7,830 nucleotides of DNA from Bacillota bacterium (GTDB taxonomy: Bacteria > Bacillota > Sulfobacillia > JAJZIM01 > JAJZBP01): assembly GCA_021798855.1 (NCBI GenBank), contig JAJZBP010000096.1, positions 1 to 7,830 on the forward strand, written 5' to 3'. The notes beneath the pieces are model-generated. The model made no database searches. It worked only from the letters and a program-made list of their open reading frames with translations, and was not told the DNA's origin. This document shows, piece by piece, positions 1 to 5,504 of this stretch; position 1 is the first letter of the stretch, and each line of letters starts with the position of its first letter. Made by a program: the position numbers and the translations under genes.

Positions 1-874
1 GTCTGGGGGCTTTCAGCATGGTCTCCAGCATCTGGGTGGCCGTAACCACCGGTTTGCCCATGGAATTGGCTTCCCGAATGATTCGTTTCTGTAGGATCGG
101 CACTTCCTCCGGCGAATACTCCAGTCCCAAATCGCCCCTGGCCACCATCACTCCGTCGGCGGCGTCCAGGATGGCCGGCAGGTTCTCCACCCCGGAGCGA
201 TTTTCGATCTTGGCCATGATCCACTGTTTCCCCCCAGCCCCCTCGACCACCGCCCGCGCCGCCCGGACATCCTCCGGTCCGCGGGTGAAGGAGAGGGCGA
301 TCCAGTCAACGCCGTCCTGGGCCACTCCCCGTTCGATATCCTTTACGTCCTCCGCGGTCAGGATCGGCCACAAACCCTGCGCCCGCGGGAAGGTCAGCTT
401 CTTCCCGTTTCCGATCCTTCCCCCCACCAGAACCCTACACATCAGCCGCTTCCCTTCGACCTGTTCAACCAGCAAAACCACTTCTCCGTCGCCGATGGTG
501 ATCCGCTCGCCCTTCCTGGCCGGATCCGCTTCGCCGGCACAAACGAAAAAGGCCCTTTCCGAATCACCTTCAGGCGCCGCCGTCCCCGACGCCTTTTCCA
601 GGATGATGGGCGCCCCGGATGCCAGCAAAACTCCGCCGTCCGCAAAGGTGCCCAAACGCACCTCCGGCCCCCTGGTGTCCAAAACGACCGCGATCTTCTT
701 GCCCAAAGCTTCCCCCACGCGGCGAACCGCCATGGCGGCCTCCCGTTGGTCCTCCCATCCGCCGTGGGACAGGTTGAAGCGGGCCACGTCCAGACCCGTA
801 GCCACCAGCCTCTCCAACGTTTCCACCCGGCGGCTGGCCGGACCGATGGTGGCTACAATTTTGGTGTTGCGCAT
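1..874 (-). CDS. pyk: Pyruvate kinase, N-terminal 291 residues (runs off left edge)
   Basis: Pyruvate kinase transfers phosphate from phosphoenolpyruvate to ADP in the cytoplasm, the last ATP-forming step of glycolysis. Translation from the ATG at 874 begins MRNTKIVATIGPAS, the usual start of the family. The catalytic A domain is clear: VARFNLSHG (Arg32), LDTRGPEVR (Asp66), AKIENRSGVENL (Lys222, Glu224), VARGDLGLE (Asp248) and TATQMLETM (Thr280). Residues about 72-160 match the B-domain lid in position. Two things are unusual: the normally Lys-containing DTKGPE motif reads DTRGPE, and the segment after the lid reads KKLTFPRAQGLWP where a KKGVNLPG-like motif is normal. The start is supported by a GGGGAG ribosome site five bases upstream. 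It follows pfkA after 52 bp and is very probably cotranscribed with it. The C-terminal allosteric domain is outside the window, so activator type cannot be judged. Confidence 0.95.
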   Translation of the reverse strand, partial: MRNTKIVATIGPASRRVETLERLVATGLDVARFNLSHGGWEDQREAAMAVRRVGEALGKKIAVVLDTRGPEVRLGTFADGGVLLASGAPIILEKASGTAAPEGDSERAFFVCAGEADPARKGERITIGDGEVVLLVEQVEGKRLMCRVLVGGRIGNGKKLTFPRAQGLWPILTAEDVKDIERGVAQDGVDWIALSFTRGPEDVRAARAVVEGAGGKQWIMAKIENRSGVENLPAILDAADGVMVARGDLGLEYSPEEVPILQKRIIREANSMGKPVVTATQMLETMLKAPR

Positions 875-926
875 CCCGTCTCCCCTTTCCTCCGCCTGAC
901 CGCCCTCGGCTGGACGCCGGCCCCGC

Positions 927-1895
927 CTACATAGCCAGGATGGTCGCCAAAGCCAGCATGTCTTTGTCCGGGGTCGGCCTTTCCCGCAGTGAATCGCCGA
1001 TGCGACTCTCCCGCAGTTTCCCCGCCACCAGTCCAACCATTAAACCGCTTTTACCTTCCAACAATATTTCCACCGCTCTCGCCCCCAGGCGGCTGGCCAA
1101 AACCCGATCGTAGGCGCTGGGGTTCCCCCCCCGTTGGAGATGCCCCAAAACGGTAACCCTGGTTTCCATGCCGGTGCAGGCCTCCAAAGCGCGACCGACT
1201 TCCATCCCCCTGCCCACCTTTTCCCCCTCCGCCACCACGATCAAACTGTGTTTTTTGCCCCGTTCCCGGCTTTGTCGCAACCGCCGGCAGATCTCGTCCA
1301 TGCCGAGCGGTTCTTCCGGAATCAGGATCGCCTCCGCCCCTCCGGCCAGGCCGGCAAAAAGAGCGATAAATCCCGCATCCCGTCCCATGACCTCGATCAC
1401 GAACGTTCGGTCATGGGCGGCGGCCGTATCCCTGATCTTGTCCATGGCTTCCACCACCGTGTTCACCGCCGTGTCGAAACCGATCGCCAGGTCCGTTCCT
1501 CCCAGATCGTTGTCGATGGTCGCCGGCACTCCAACCACCTTGACTCCCATCTTCTCCAGGGCCAAAGCTCCGCGGAATGACCCATTCCCGCCGATGACCA
1601 CCAAACCTTCGATCCCCTGCTCCATCAGGTTGGCCGCCGCCTTGGCTTGCCCCCTTTCGTTCAGGAACTCCTGGCTCCGGGCGGTGTAGAGGATCGTCCC
1701 CCCGCGTTGGATGATGTCGGCCACCGACCCCAATTCCATTCGGTTAAATTCGCCTTGGATCAGGCCGGCGAAGCCCCGGCAGACTCCCCAAACTTCCATG
1801 CCGGCGTAAATCCCCTTGCGGGCCACCGCCCTCAAGGCCGCGTTCATCCCCGGTGCGTCTCCCCCTGAGGTTAGGACGGCTATCTTCTCCACCAT
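927..1895 (-). CDS. pfkA: ATP-dependent 6-phosphofructokinase with Asn in the GGDGS motif
   Basis: PfkA phosphorylates fructose 6-phosphate to fructose 1,6-bisphosphate, the committed step of glycolysis. The protein has 322 residues, the normal length of the short bacterial type. Visible motifs are LTSGGDAPGMN (residues 8-18, nucleotide loop), YTARSQEF (Arg73, substrate), TIDND (126-130, catalytic Asp128), VMGRDAG (169-175), RERGKKH (210-216, effector/subunit region) and ETRVTVLGHLQRGGNP (244-259). Small residues at Gly105 and Ala125 fit the ATP-dependent type; PPi-dependent enzymes have Asp and Lys at the equivalent positions (GGDDS, PKTIDND). The odd feature is GGNGS at 102-106, where Asn104 replaces the Asp that binds Mg in the E. 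coli and Geobacillus enzymes. The ATG at 1895 has an AGGGAGG ribosome site (1902-1908) six bases upstream. A small gene ends 31 bp upstream and pyk begins 52 bp downstream, which makes a glycolytic operon likely. Confidence 0.97.
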   Translation of the reverse strand: MVEKIAVLTSGGDAPGMNAALRAVARKGIYAGMEVWGVCRGFAGLIQGEFNRMELGSVADIIQRGGTILYTARSQEFLNERGQAKAAANLMEQGIEGLVVIGGNGSFRGALALEKMGVKVVGVPATIDNDLGGTDLAIGFDTAVNTVVEAMDKIRDTAAAHDRTFVIEVMGRDAGFIALFAGLAGGAEAILIPEEPLGMDEICRRLRQSRERGKKHSLIVVAEGEKVGRGMEVGRALEACTGMETRVTVLGHLQRGGNPSAYDRVLASRLGARAVEILLEGKSGLMVGLVAGKLRESRIGDSLRERPTPDKDMLALATILAM

Positions 1896-1926
1896 GTTCG
1901 CCCTCCCTTATTGCCGCCGGCGACGC

Positions 1927-2118
1927 TCACCCGTCCCAAGCGTCCATGACGTCGTGTGCCTCCCCAGCCTCTCCCGCGGAAACCACCACCTCGTAATCCC
2001 GCGGTTCGCCGTCACTGACCGGGTGGCTAATTTTGAGTTCGGCCAACAGTCATTCCCGGATCAGGACGGACCGGGCCATCTCCCCTTTGCGCTTGTTTAG
2101 ATATACGACGACCCACAT
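1927..2118 (-). pseudogene. Small gene, possibly DUF2007-like, interrupted by in-frame TGA
   Basis: A 63-codon reading frame starts at ATG 2118 and ends at TGA 1927-1929, with one extra TGA in frame at codon 23 (2050-2052). The first part reads MWVVVYLNKRKGEMARSVLIRE. After the stop the same frame continues for 40 codons, starting LLAELKISHP and ending YEVVVSAGEAGEAHDVM plus six residues. The start has a near-perfect AGGAGG site (2126-2131) seven bases upstream. The pattern of N-terminal beta strand, helix, 'EG-hydrophobic' turn, second strand and C-terminal EAxEAHxxM helix recalls small ferredoxin-like proteins such as DUF2007. There the residue at the TGA position is commonly Gly, so a GGA-to-TGA change would explain it. 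The family link is from memory and tentative. It lies 31 bp upstream of pfkA and looks like the first gene of that operon. It could be a nonsense allele, a sequencing error, or readthrough. I know no function for it. Confidence 0.6.
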
Positions 2119-2125
2119 CGGAATG

Positions 2126-2131
2126 CCTCCT
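2126..2131 (-). promoter_or_regulatory. Strong Shine-Dalgarno of the small interrupted gene
   Basis: AGGAGG on the minus strand, seven bases before the ATG at 2118. This is one of the best ribosome sites in the window. It is the main evidence that the short TGA-interrupted frame was selected as a gene and is not a chance frame. Confidence 0.75.
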
Positions 2132-2155
2132 CTTGGCCGTTTCTTGTGAACCTGT

Positions 2156-2186
2156 ATTATGCCCACATCACCCGATTAACCGCCAA
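2156..2186 (-). promoter_or_regulatory. Weak candidate promoter for the small gene-pfkA-pyk unit
   Basis: On the minus strand, CATAAT (2156-2161) matches 5 of 6 bases of the -10 consensus. TTGGCG (2181-2186) matches 4 of 6 of the -35, with a 19-bp spacer, which is longer than ideal. The predicted start would lie at about 2148-2150, some 30 bases before the small gene. The -35 box would overlap the base of the upstream terminator hairpin. The position makes sense because it is the only gap between the fhs terminator and the next gene, but the motif match alone is weak. Confidence 0.3.
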
Positions 2187-2216
2187 AGAGCCCCCCGTCG
2201 GCGGGGGGCTCTTTGG
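2183..2216 (-). terminator. Hairpin terminator after fhs
   Basis: A perfect 14-bp inverted repeat pairs 2183-2196 with 2203-2216 around a six-base loop whose outer bases can also pair. The arms are CCAAAGAGCCCCCC and GGGGGGCTCTTTGG. It starts ten bases past the fhs stop codon, where an intrinsic terminator is expected. The A-run and T-run are built into the stem (AAAGAG...CTCTTT) and no long T-tract follows on either strand. It could therefore act from either side, or partly as an RNA-stabilising 3' hairpin. Confidence 0.8.
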
Positions 2217-2225
2217 ATCCCACTG

Positions 2226-3899
2226 TCAAAACAGACCGGTGATGTGACCGGTGTCGTCTATGTCGATTCTCTCCGCCGCCGGAGCCTTGGGCAGGCCGGG
2301 CATGGTCATGATCTCCCCGGCGATGGCCACCAGAAATCCCGCGCCGTTGGAGGCACGAACCTCTCTGACGGTCAGTTTCCACCCCTTGGGTGCGCCCATC
2401 AATTTCGGATCATCCGAAAAGGATTTTTGGGTCTTGGCCATGCAGACGGGGAGTTTGTCCAAGCCGATTTTGGTGAAATTGGCAATGTCGCCCTCGGCCT
2501 TGGCTGTGTAGACCACCCCGTCCGCTCCGTACACCCTGGTGGCGATGGTCTCGATCTTCTCCTTGATCGGCAGGTTCCAGTCATAAAGGGGACTGAAGCC
2601 GTTTTTCTCCTTCTCCAACAGTTCCAGCACGGCCTCCGCCAGTTCCACGCCTCCGGCGCCTCCCCTGGCCACCACTTCGGACACCGCCACCCGTGCCCCG
2701 CGCGATTGGCAGAACCCCCGGATCACTTCCAATTCTTCCACGGTATCGCTGGGGAACCGGTTGATGGCCACCACCACCGGCAAGCCGTAAAGATCGCGGA
2801 TATTTTCCAGATGCTTGCCCAAATTGGGCAGTCCCCGTTCGAGAGCCGCCGGATCGGGTTGGCTGACCGCGGCAAGCTCCTTGCCTCCGTGCAGCTTGAG
2901 TGCCCGGACGGTGGCCACCAGGATCACCACGTCCGGTTTCAGCCCCGCGTAACCGCTGACGATGTCGAAGAACTTTTCCGCCCCCAAATCGGCGGCGAAG
3001 CCGCCCTCAGTCACAACGTAATCCGCCAAGCCCAGGGCGGTTTTGGTAGCGATGACCGTGTTGTTGCCATGGGCTATGTTGGCGAAAGGACCTCCGTGGA
3101 CGAAAGCCGGTTGGCCCTCCAGTGTCTGCACCAGGTTGGGCTTGATCGCGTCCTTCATCAGGACGGCCATGGCGCCCGTGACCTTGAGATCGCGGGCGAA
3201 AACCGGGCGCCCGTCGTGGGTGTAGGCCACCAAAATCTCGCCGAACCGCCGTTTCAGGTCCATCAGGTCGCTGGCCAGGCACAGGATGGCCATGATTTCC
3301 GAAGCCACGGTGATGTCGAAGCCGGCTTCGCGCACGATGCCGTCACCCTTGCCCCCCAAGCCGCAGACAATGTTGCGCAATTGCCGCTCGTTCATGTCCA
3401 TGGCTCGGCGCCAGAGAACCCGTTTGGGATCGATCCCCAGAGCGTTGCCGGAATAGATGTGGTTTTCGATGATGGCCGCCAACAGGTTGGCCGCCGCCCC
3501 GATGGCGTGGAAATCTCCCGTAAAGTGCAGGTTGATGTCGTCCATCGGCATCACTTGGGAATACCCGCCCCCGGCGGCGCCGCCCTTGATCCCGAAAACC
3601 GGCCCGAGGGAGGGTTCCCGCAGGCAAAGCATCACCTTCTTCCCCAGATGCCCCAGGGCCTGGGTGACTCCAACGGAAGTGCAGGTCTTCCCTTCCCCCG
3701 CCGGGGTGGGGGTGGTCGCCGTGACATAAATAAGTTTGCCTTTGGCCCCCTGCTGGGCCCGTTTGCAGGTATCAATGGAAACTTTCGCTTTGTACTTGCC
3801 GTAATACTCCAGGTCGTCCTCGTTCAGGTTCACCTGGGCCGCGATCTCCCGGATCGGCTGCAGTTTGGCCTCCTGCGCTATCTCGATGTCGCTCTTCAT
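2226..3899 (-). CDS. fhs: Formate-tetrahydrofolate ligase (10-formyl-THF synthetase)
   Basis: Fhs joins formate to tetrahydrofolate using ATP, giving 10-formyl-THF. In acetogens this is the entry step of the methyl branch of the Wood-Ljungdahl pathway. With the start at MKSDIEIAQ the protein has 557 residues, matching the family's usual 555-560. Motifs include KYKAK (35-39), the P-loop TPTPAGEGKT (63-72), EPSLGPVFGIKGGAAGGGY (95-113), HGGPFANIAHGNNT (268-281), KPDVVILVATVRALKLHGG (321-339) and LPVCMAKTQKSFSDDP (483-498). The start is uncertain: GTG 3914, ATG 3911 and ATG 3899 are all in frame. I chose 3899 because the family begins there. The AAGGAG site at 3914-3919 is 14 bases from it and only two bases from ATG 3911. 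It is the last gene of the unit, 25 bp after metF, and is followed by a hairpin. Confidence 0.97.
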   Translation of the reverse strand: MKSDIEIAQEAKLQPIREIAAQVNLNEDDLEYYGKYKAKVSIDTCKRAQQGAKGKLIYVTATTPTPAGEGKTCTSVGVTQALGHLGKKVMLCLREPSLGPVFGIKGGAAGGGYSQVMPMDDINLHFTGDFHAIGAAANLLAAIIENHIYSGNALGIDPKRVLWRRAMDMNERQLRNIVCGLGGKGDGIVREAGFDITVASEIMAILCLASDLMDLKRRFGEILVAYTHDGRPVFARDLKVTGAMAVLMKDAIKPNLVQTLEGQPAFVHGGPFANIAHGNNTVIATKTALGLADYVVTEGGFAADLGAEKFFDIVSGYAGLKPDVVILVATVRALKLHGGKELAAVSQPDPAALERGLPNLGKHLENIRDLYGLPVVVAINRFPSDTVEELEVIRGFCQSRGARVAVSEVVARGGAGGVELAEAVLELLEKEKNGFSPLYDWNLPIKEKIETIATRVYGADGVVYTAKAEGDIANFTKIGLDKLPVCMAKTQKSFSDDPKLMGAPKGWKLTVREVRASNGAGFLVAIAGEIMTMPGLPKAPAAERIDIDDTGHITGLF

Positions 3900-3913
3900 G
3901 GATGGAATCATCA

Positions 3914-3919
3914 CTCCTT
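3914..3919 (-). promoter_or_regulatory. Shine-Dalgarno of fhs with unusual spacing
   Basis: AAGGAG on the minus strand is the only good ribosome site between metF and fhs. It stands two bases from ATG 3911, fourteen from ATG 3899 and five from an in-frame ATT at 3908. No conventional start codon sits at ideal distance, so the site leaves the true fhs start open by up to five codons. Confidence 0.6.
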
Positions 3920-3924
3920 CAGTG

Positions 3925-4833
3925 TTATTCGAACCTCGGCCGCGGATACAGTCCGGCCTCCTCCACGATGCCCGGCACCAAGTCCTCCGCCATGATGGCC
4001 ATGATGTGGACGCCCCGCACTCCGGGTATGGTTCGCACTTCCCGGATGATTTCGGTGGCGATCTTTACACCTTCCCGTTTTTGGTCGGCCGCCCCCTCCA
4101 TCCGCCGGATCAGCTCGGCGGGCACGGAAAACCCGGGGATGTTCGCCATGAATTTCAGCGCCCTGGCCGACCTTGGCGGGGTGACTCCGACCAGAATGTG
4201 GACCCGCTCCGCCACCCCCGTTTCCACCGTCTGAGCCATGAAACGACGGAAAGTATCCAGATCGTAAACGACTTGAGTCTGCACAAAACGGGCTCCCGCC
4301 GCCACCTTCTTGCGCAAACGCAATGCCCGATACCCGAACGGTTCGGCGTAAGGGTTCTCCGTGGTGCCCAGAAAGAGTCCGGGCGGCGACTTGATCTCTT
4401 CGCCGTTTTGAAAGCGGCCCTCGTTCATTCCCCTGGCCACGTCCAGCAGTTGAATCGAGTCCAGGTCGAAGACCCCTTTGCTCCCCGGATGGTTGCCGAA
4501 GACCGGGTGATCACCCGTGAGGCAAAGCAGGTTCCTCACTCCCAGGGATGCCGCCCCCAGGATGTCGCTTTGCAGGGCGATCCGGTTGCGGTCCCTGGTG
4601 GTCATCTGGACCACCGGATCCCCTCCCTCCCCCAACACGTGAACCGCCGCCGCCAAACTGGACAGGCGAACCACGGCCGTCTGGTTGTCGGTCAGGTTCT
4701 GGGCATCGGTGCAGGGTGCGAGCAGGGCGGCGTGCCGGCGGATGCCCGCCGGGTCGGCGCCTTTGGGCGGCCCGATCTCCGCCGTAACCGCAAATTCCCC
4801 CGCCTCCAACACCTTTTGCAACCGGCCGGTCAT
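3925..4833 (-). CDS. metF: Methylenetetrahydrofolate reductase, catalytic subunit MetF
   Basis: MetF reduces 5,10-methylene-THF to 5-methyl-THF through a bound flavin in a TIM barrel, supplying the methyl group for acetyl-CoA or methionine synthesis. The protein has 302 residues, the usual length of the short bacterial form. Visible residues are Glu19 in TAEIGPPKGAD (catalytic Glu of the family), NLTDNQTAVVR (46-56), LLCLTGDHP with Asp108 (equivalent to E. coli Asp120), FVQTQVVYD with Gln187 (folate-binding strand), and the GVHIMAI and AGLYPRPRFE ends. The frame is open further upstream to 5118, but that part is antisense-like shadow of metV. The ATG at 4833 overlaps the metV stop by four bases (ATGA), is preceded by a G-rich site, and matches family starts. 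Pairing with MetV marks the acetogen-type MetVF complex, which generally takes electrons from a partner protein and not from NAD(P)H alone. Confidence 0.95.
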   Translation of the reverse strand: MTGRLQKVLEAGEFAVTAEIGPPKGADPAGIRRHAALLAPCTDAQNLTDNQTAVVRLSSLAAAVHVLGEGGDPVVQMTTRDRNRIALQSDILGAASLGVRNLLCLTGDHPVFGNHPGSKGVFDLDSIQLLDVARGMNEGRFQNGEEIKSPPGLFLGTTENPYAEPFGYRALRLRKKVAAGARFVQTQVVYDLDTFRRFMAQTVETGVAERVHILVGVTPPRSARALKFMANIPGFSVPAELIRRMEGAADQKREGVKIATEIIREVRTIPGVRGVHIMAIMAEDLVPGIVEEAGLYPRPRFE

Positions 4834-5504
4834 CTTCCCCCACCCCCTTGCTTGGTGACTTTTCGCGGGCCGAGGCTGGCTTTCGACCAGTCCTTGGGCG
4901 GCACGATTCCCTCCAGGTCTTCCCCATGCCCCTGTAGGAGCAGACGCTCGTAAATCTCCACCCAGGCGCAGGGAATGTCCGGGGAAACCTCGCAGTGCCC
5001 ACCGCTGGAGCCGCCGCACGGACCATTGGACAAGCTTTTGGCGCAACGCACCACCGGGCAAACCCCGGCCGTCTTGTCCAGGACGCAGTCGCCGCAAAAT
5101 CCACAGAACTCCTGCCAAACTGCGGGCGCGACCGTTCCCCCTCCGAACATGGTGTCAAGAGCCGGGACAACCCTCAGTTTGGGACACCGCCTGGCCAAAA
5201 ATTGCACACCCACGCCGCAGGCCATCGAGATTATGGCGTCATATCCCTTAGCCTCGACCATGGCCGCCGCTTCTTCCACCCATTCCGGTTCACACTGGCG
5301 TTGGATGGTGGCGGTCTCCACCGTCCAGGGCACACCGGCCTTTTTCCACCAAAGGCGCAACGCCTGAGCCAGACTGACCGCTTCCTTCTCTCCCCCGGCC
5401 TGGCAGACGGTGACACACTCGGCGCACGCCGCCACCAAAATGCGTTCGCGGTCGCTAACCATGTCCACCACCTGAGACAGGGGTTTTCCCTTGGCTACGA
5501 TCAA
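4830..5504 (-). CDS. metV: MetV, Cys-rich partner subunit of MTHF reductase
   Basis: MetV is the small companion of MetF in acetogens and related anaerobes and corresponds to the MTHFR C-terminal zinc-finger family. It is thought to bind metal (zinc and/or iron-sulfur clusters) and to pass electrons to the flavin of MetF. The 224-residue protein begins MIVAKGKPLSQVVD, typical of the family, so the TTG codon at 5504 is the right start even though an ATG occurs 14 codons later. Fourteen cysteines are visible. The N-terminal ones include CAECVTVC (27-34), then Cys71, Cys96 and Cys107. A dense C-terminal group runs from CGFCGDC (134-140) through Cys149, 154, 163, 171 and 179. The TTG overlaps the stop of the upstream VWA gene (TTGA), and the stop overlaps the metF start (ATGA), so translation is probably coupled on both sides. 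An AAAGGA site lies about 12 bases before the TTG. Confidence 0.93.
   Translation of the reverse strand: MIVAKGKPLSQVVDMVSDRERILVAACAECVTVCQAGGEKEAVSLAQALRLWWKKAGVPWTVETATIQRQCEPEWVEEAAAMVEAKGYDAIISMACGVGVQFLARRCPKLRVVPALDTMFGGGTVAPAVWQEFCGFCGDCVLDKTAGVCPVVRCAKSLSNGPCGGSSGGHCEVSPDIPCAWVEIYERLLLQGHGEDLEGIVPPKDWSKASLGPRKVTKQGGGGR

Noticed and set aside
18..899. 293-codon open frame on the plus strand
   Set aside because: It is antisense to pyruvate kinase, which runs uninterrupted from 874 to the window edge on the minus strand.
875..926. Possible terminator or promoter between pfkA and pyk
   Set aside because: The 52-bp gap shows no stable hairpin with a T-tract and no clear -35/-10 pair, only the pyk ribosome site.
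2005..2049. Possible SECIS element after the in-frame TGA
   Set aside because: Only short pairings such as TGGC with GCCA around a large loop are visible, with no clear stem bearing a GU in a small loop at the right distance.
1816..2100. 94-codon plus-strand frame across the pfkA upstream region
   Set aside because: It has no convincing ribosome site and overlaps pfkA and the small minus-strand gene, which has a much better start signal.
2133..3995. 620-codon open frame on the plus strand
   Set aside because: It lies antisense to fhs, whose motifs are unmistakable. The translation is rich in His, Pro and Gly with no recognisable domain, as expected of a shadow in GC-rich DNA.
3865..4953. 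362-codon open frame on the plus strand
   Set aside because: It is antisense to metF and the 3' part of metV, with shadow-like composition and no domain seen.
4834..5118. Upstream extension of the metF reading frame
   Set aside because: It overlaps the Cys-rich end of metV in another frame. MetF homology begins at ATG 4833.
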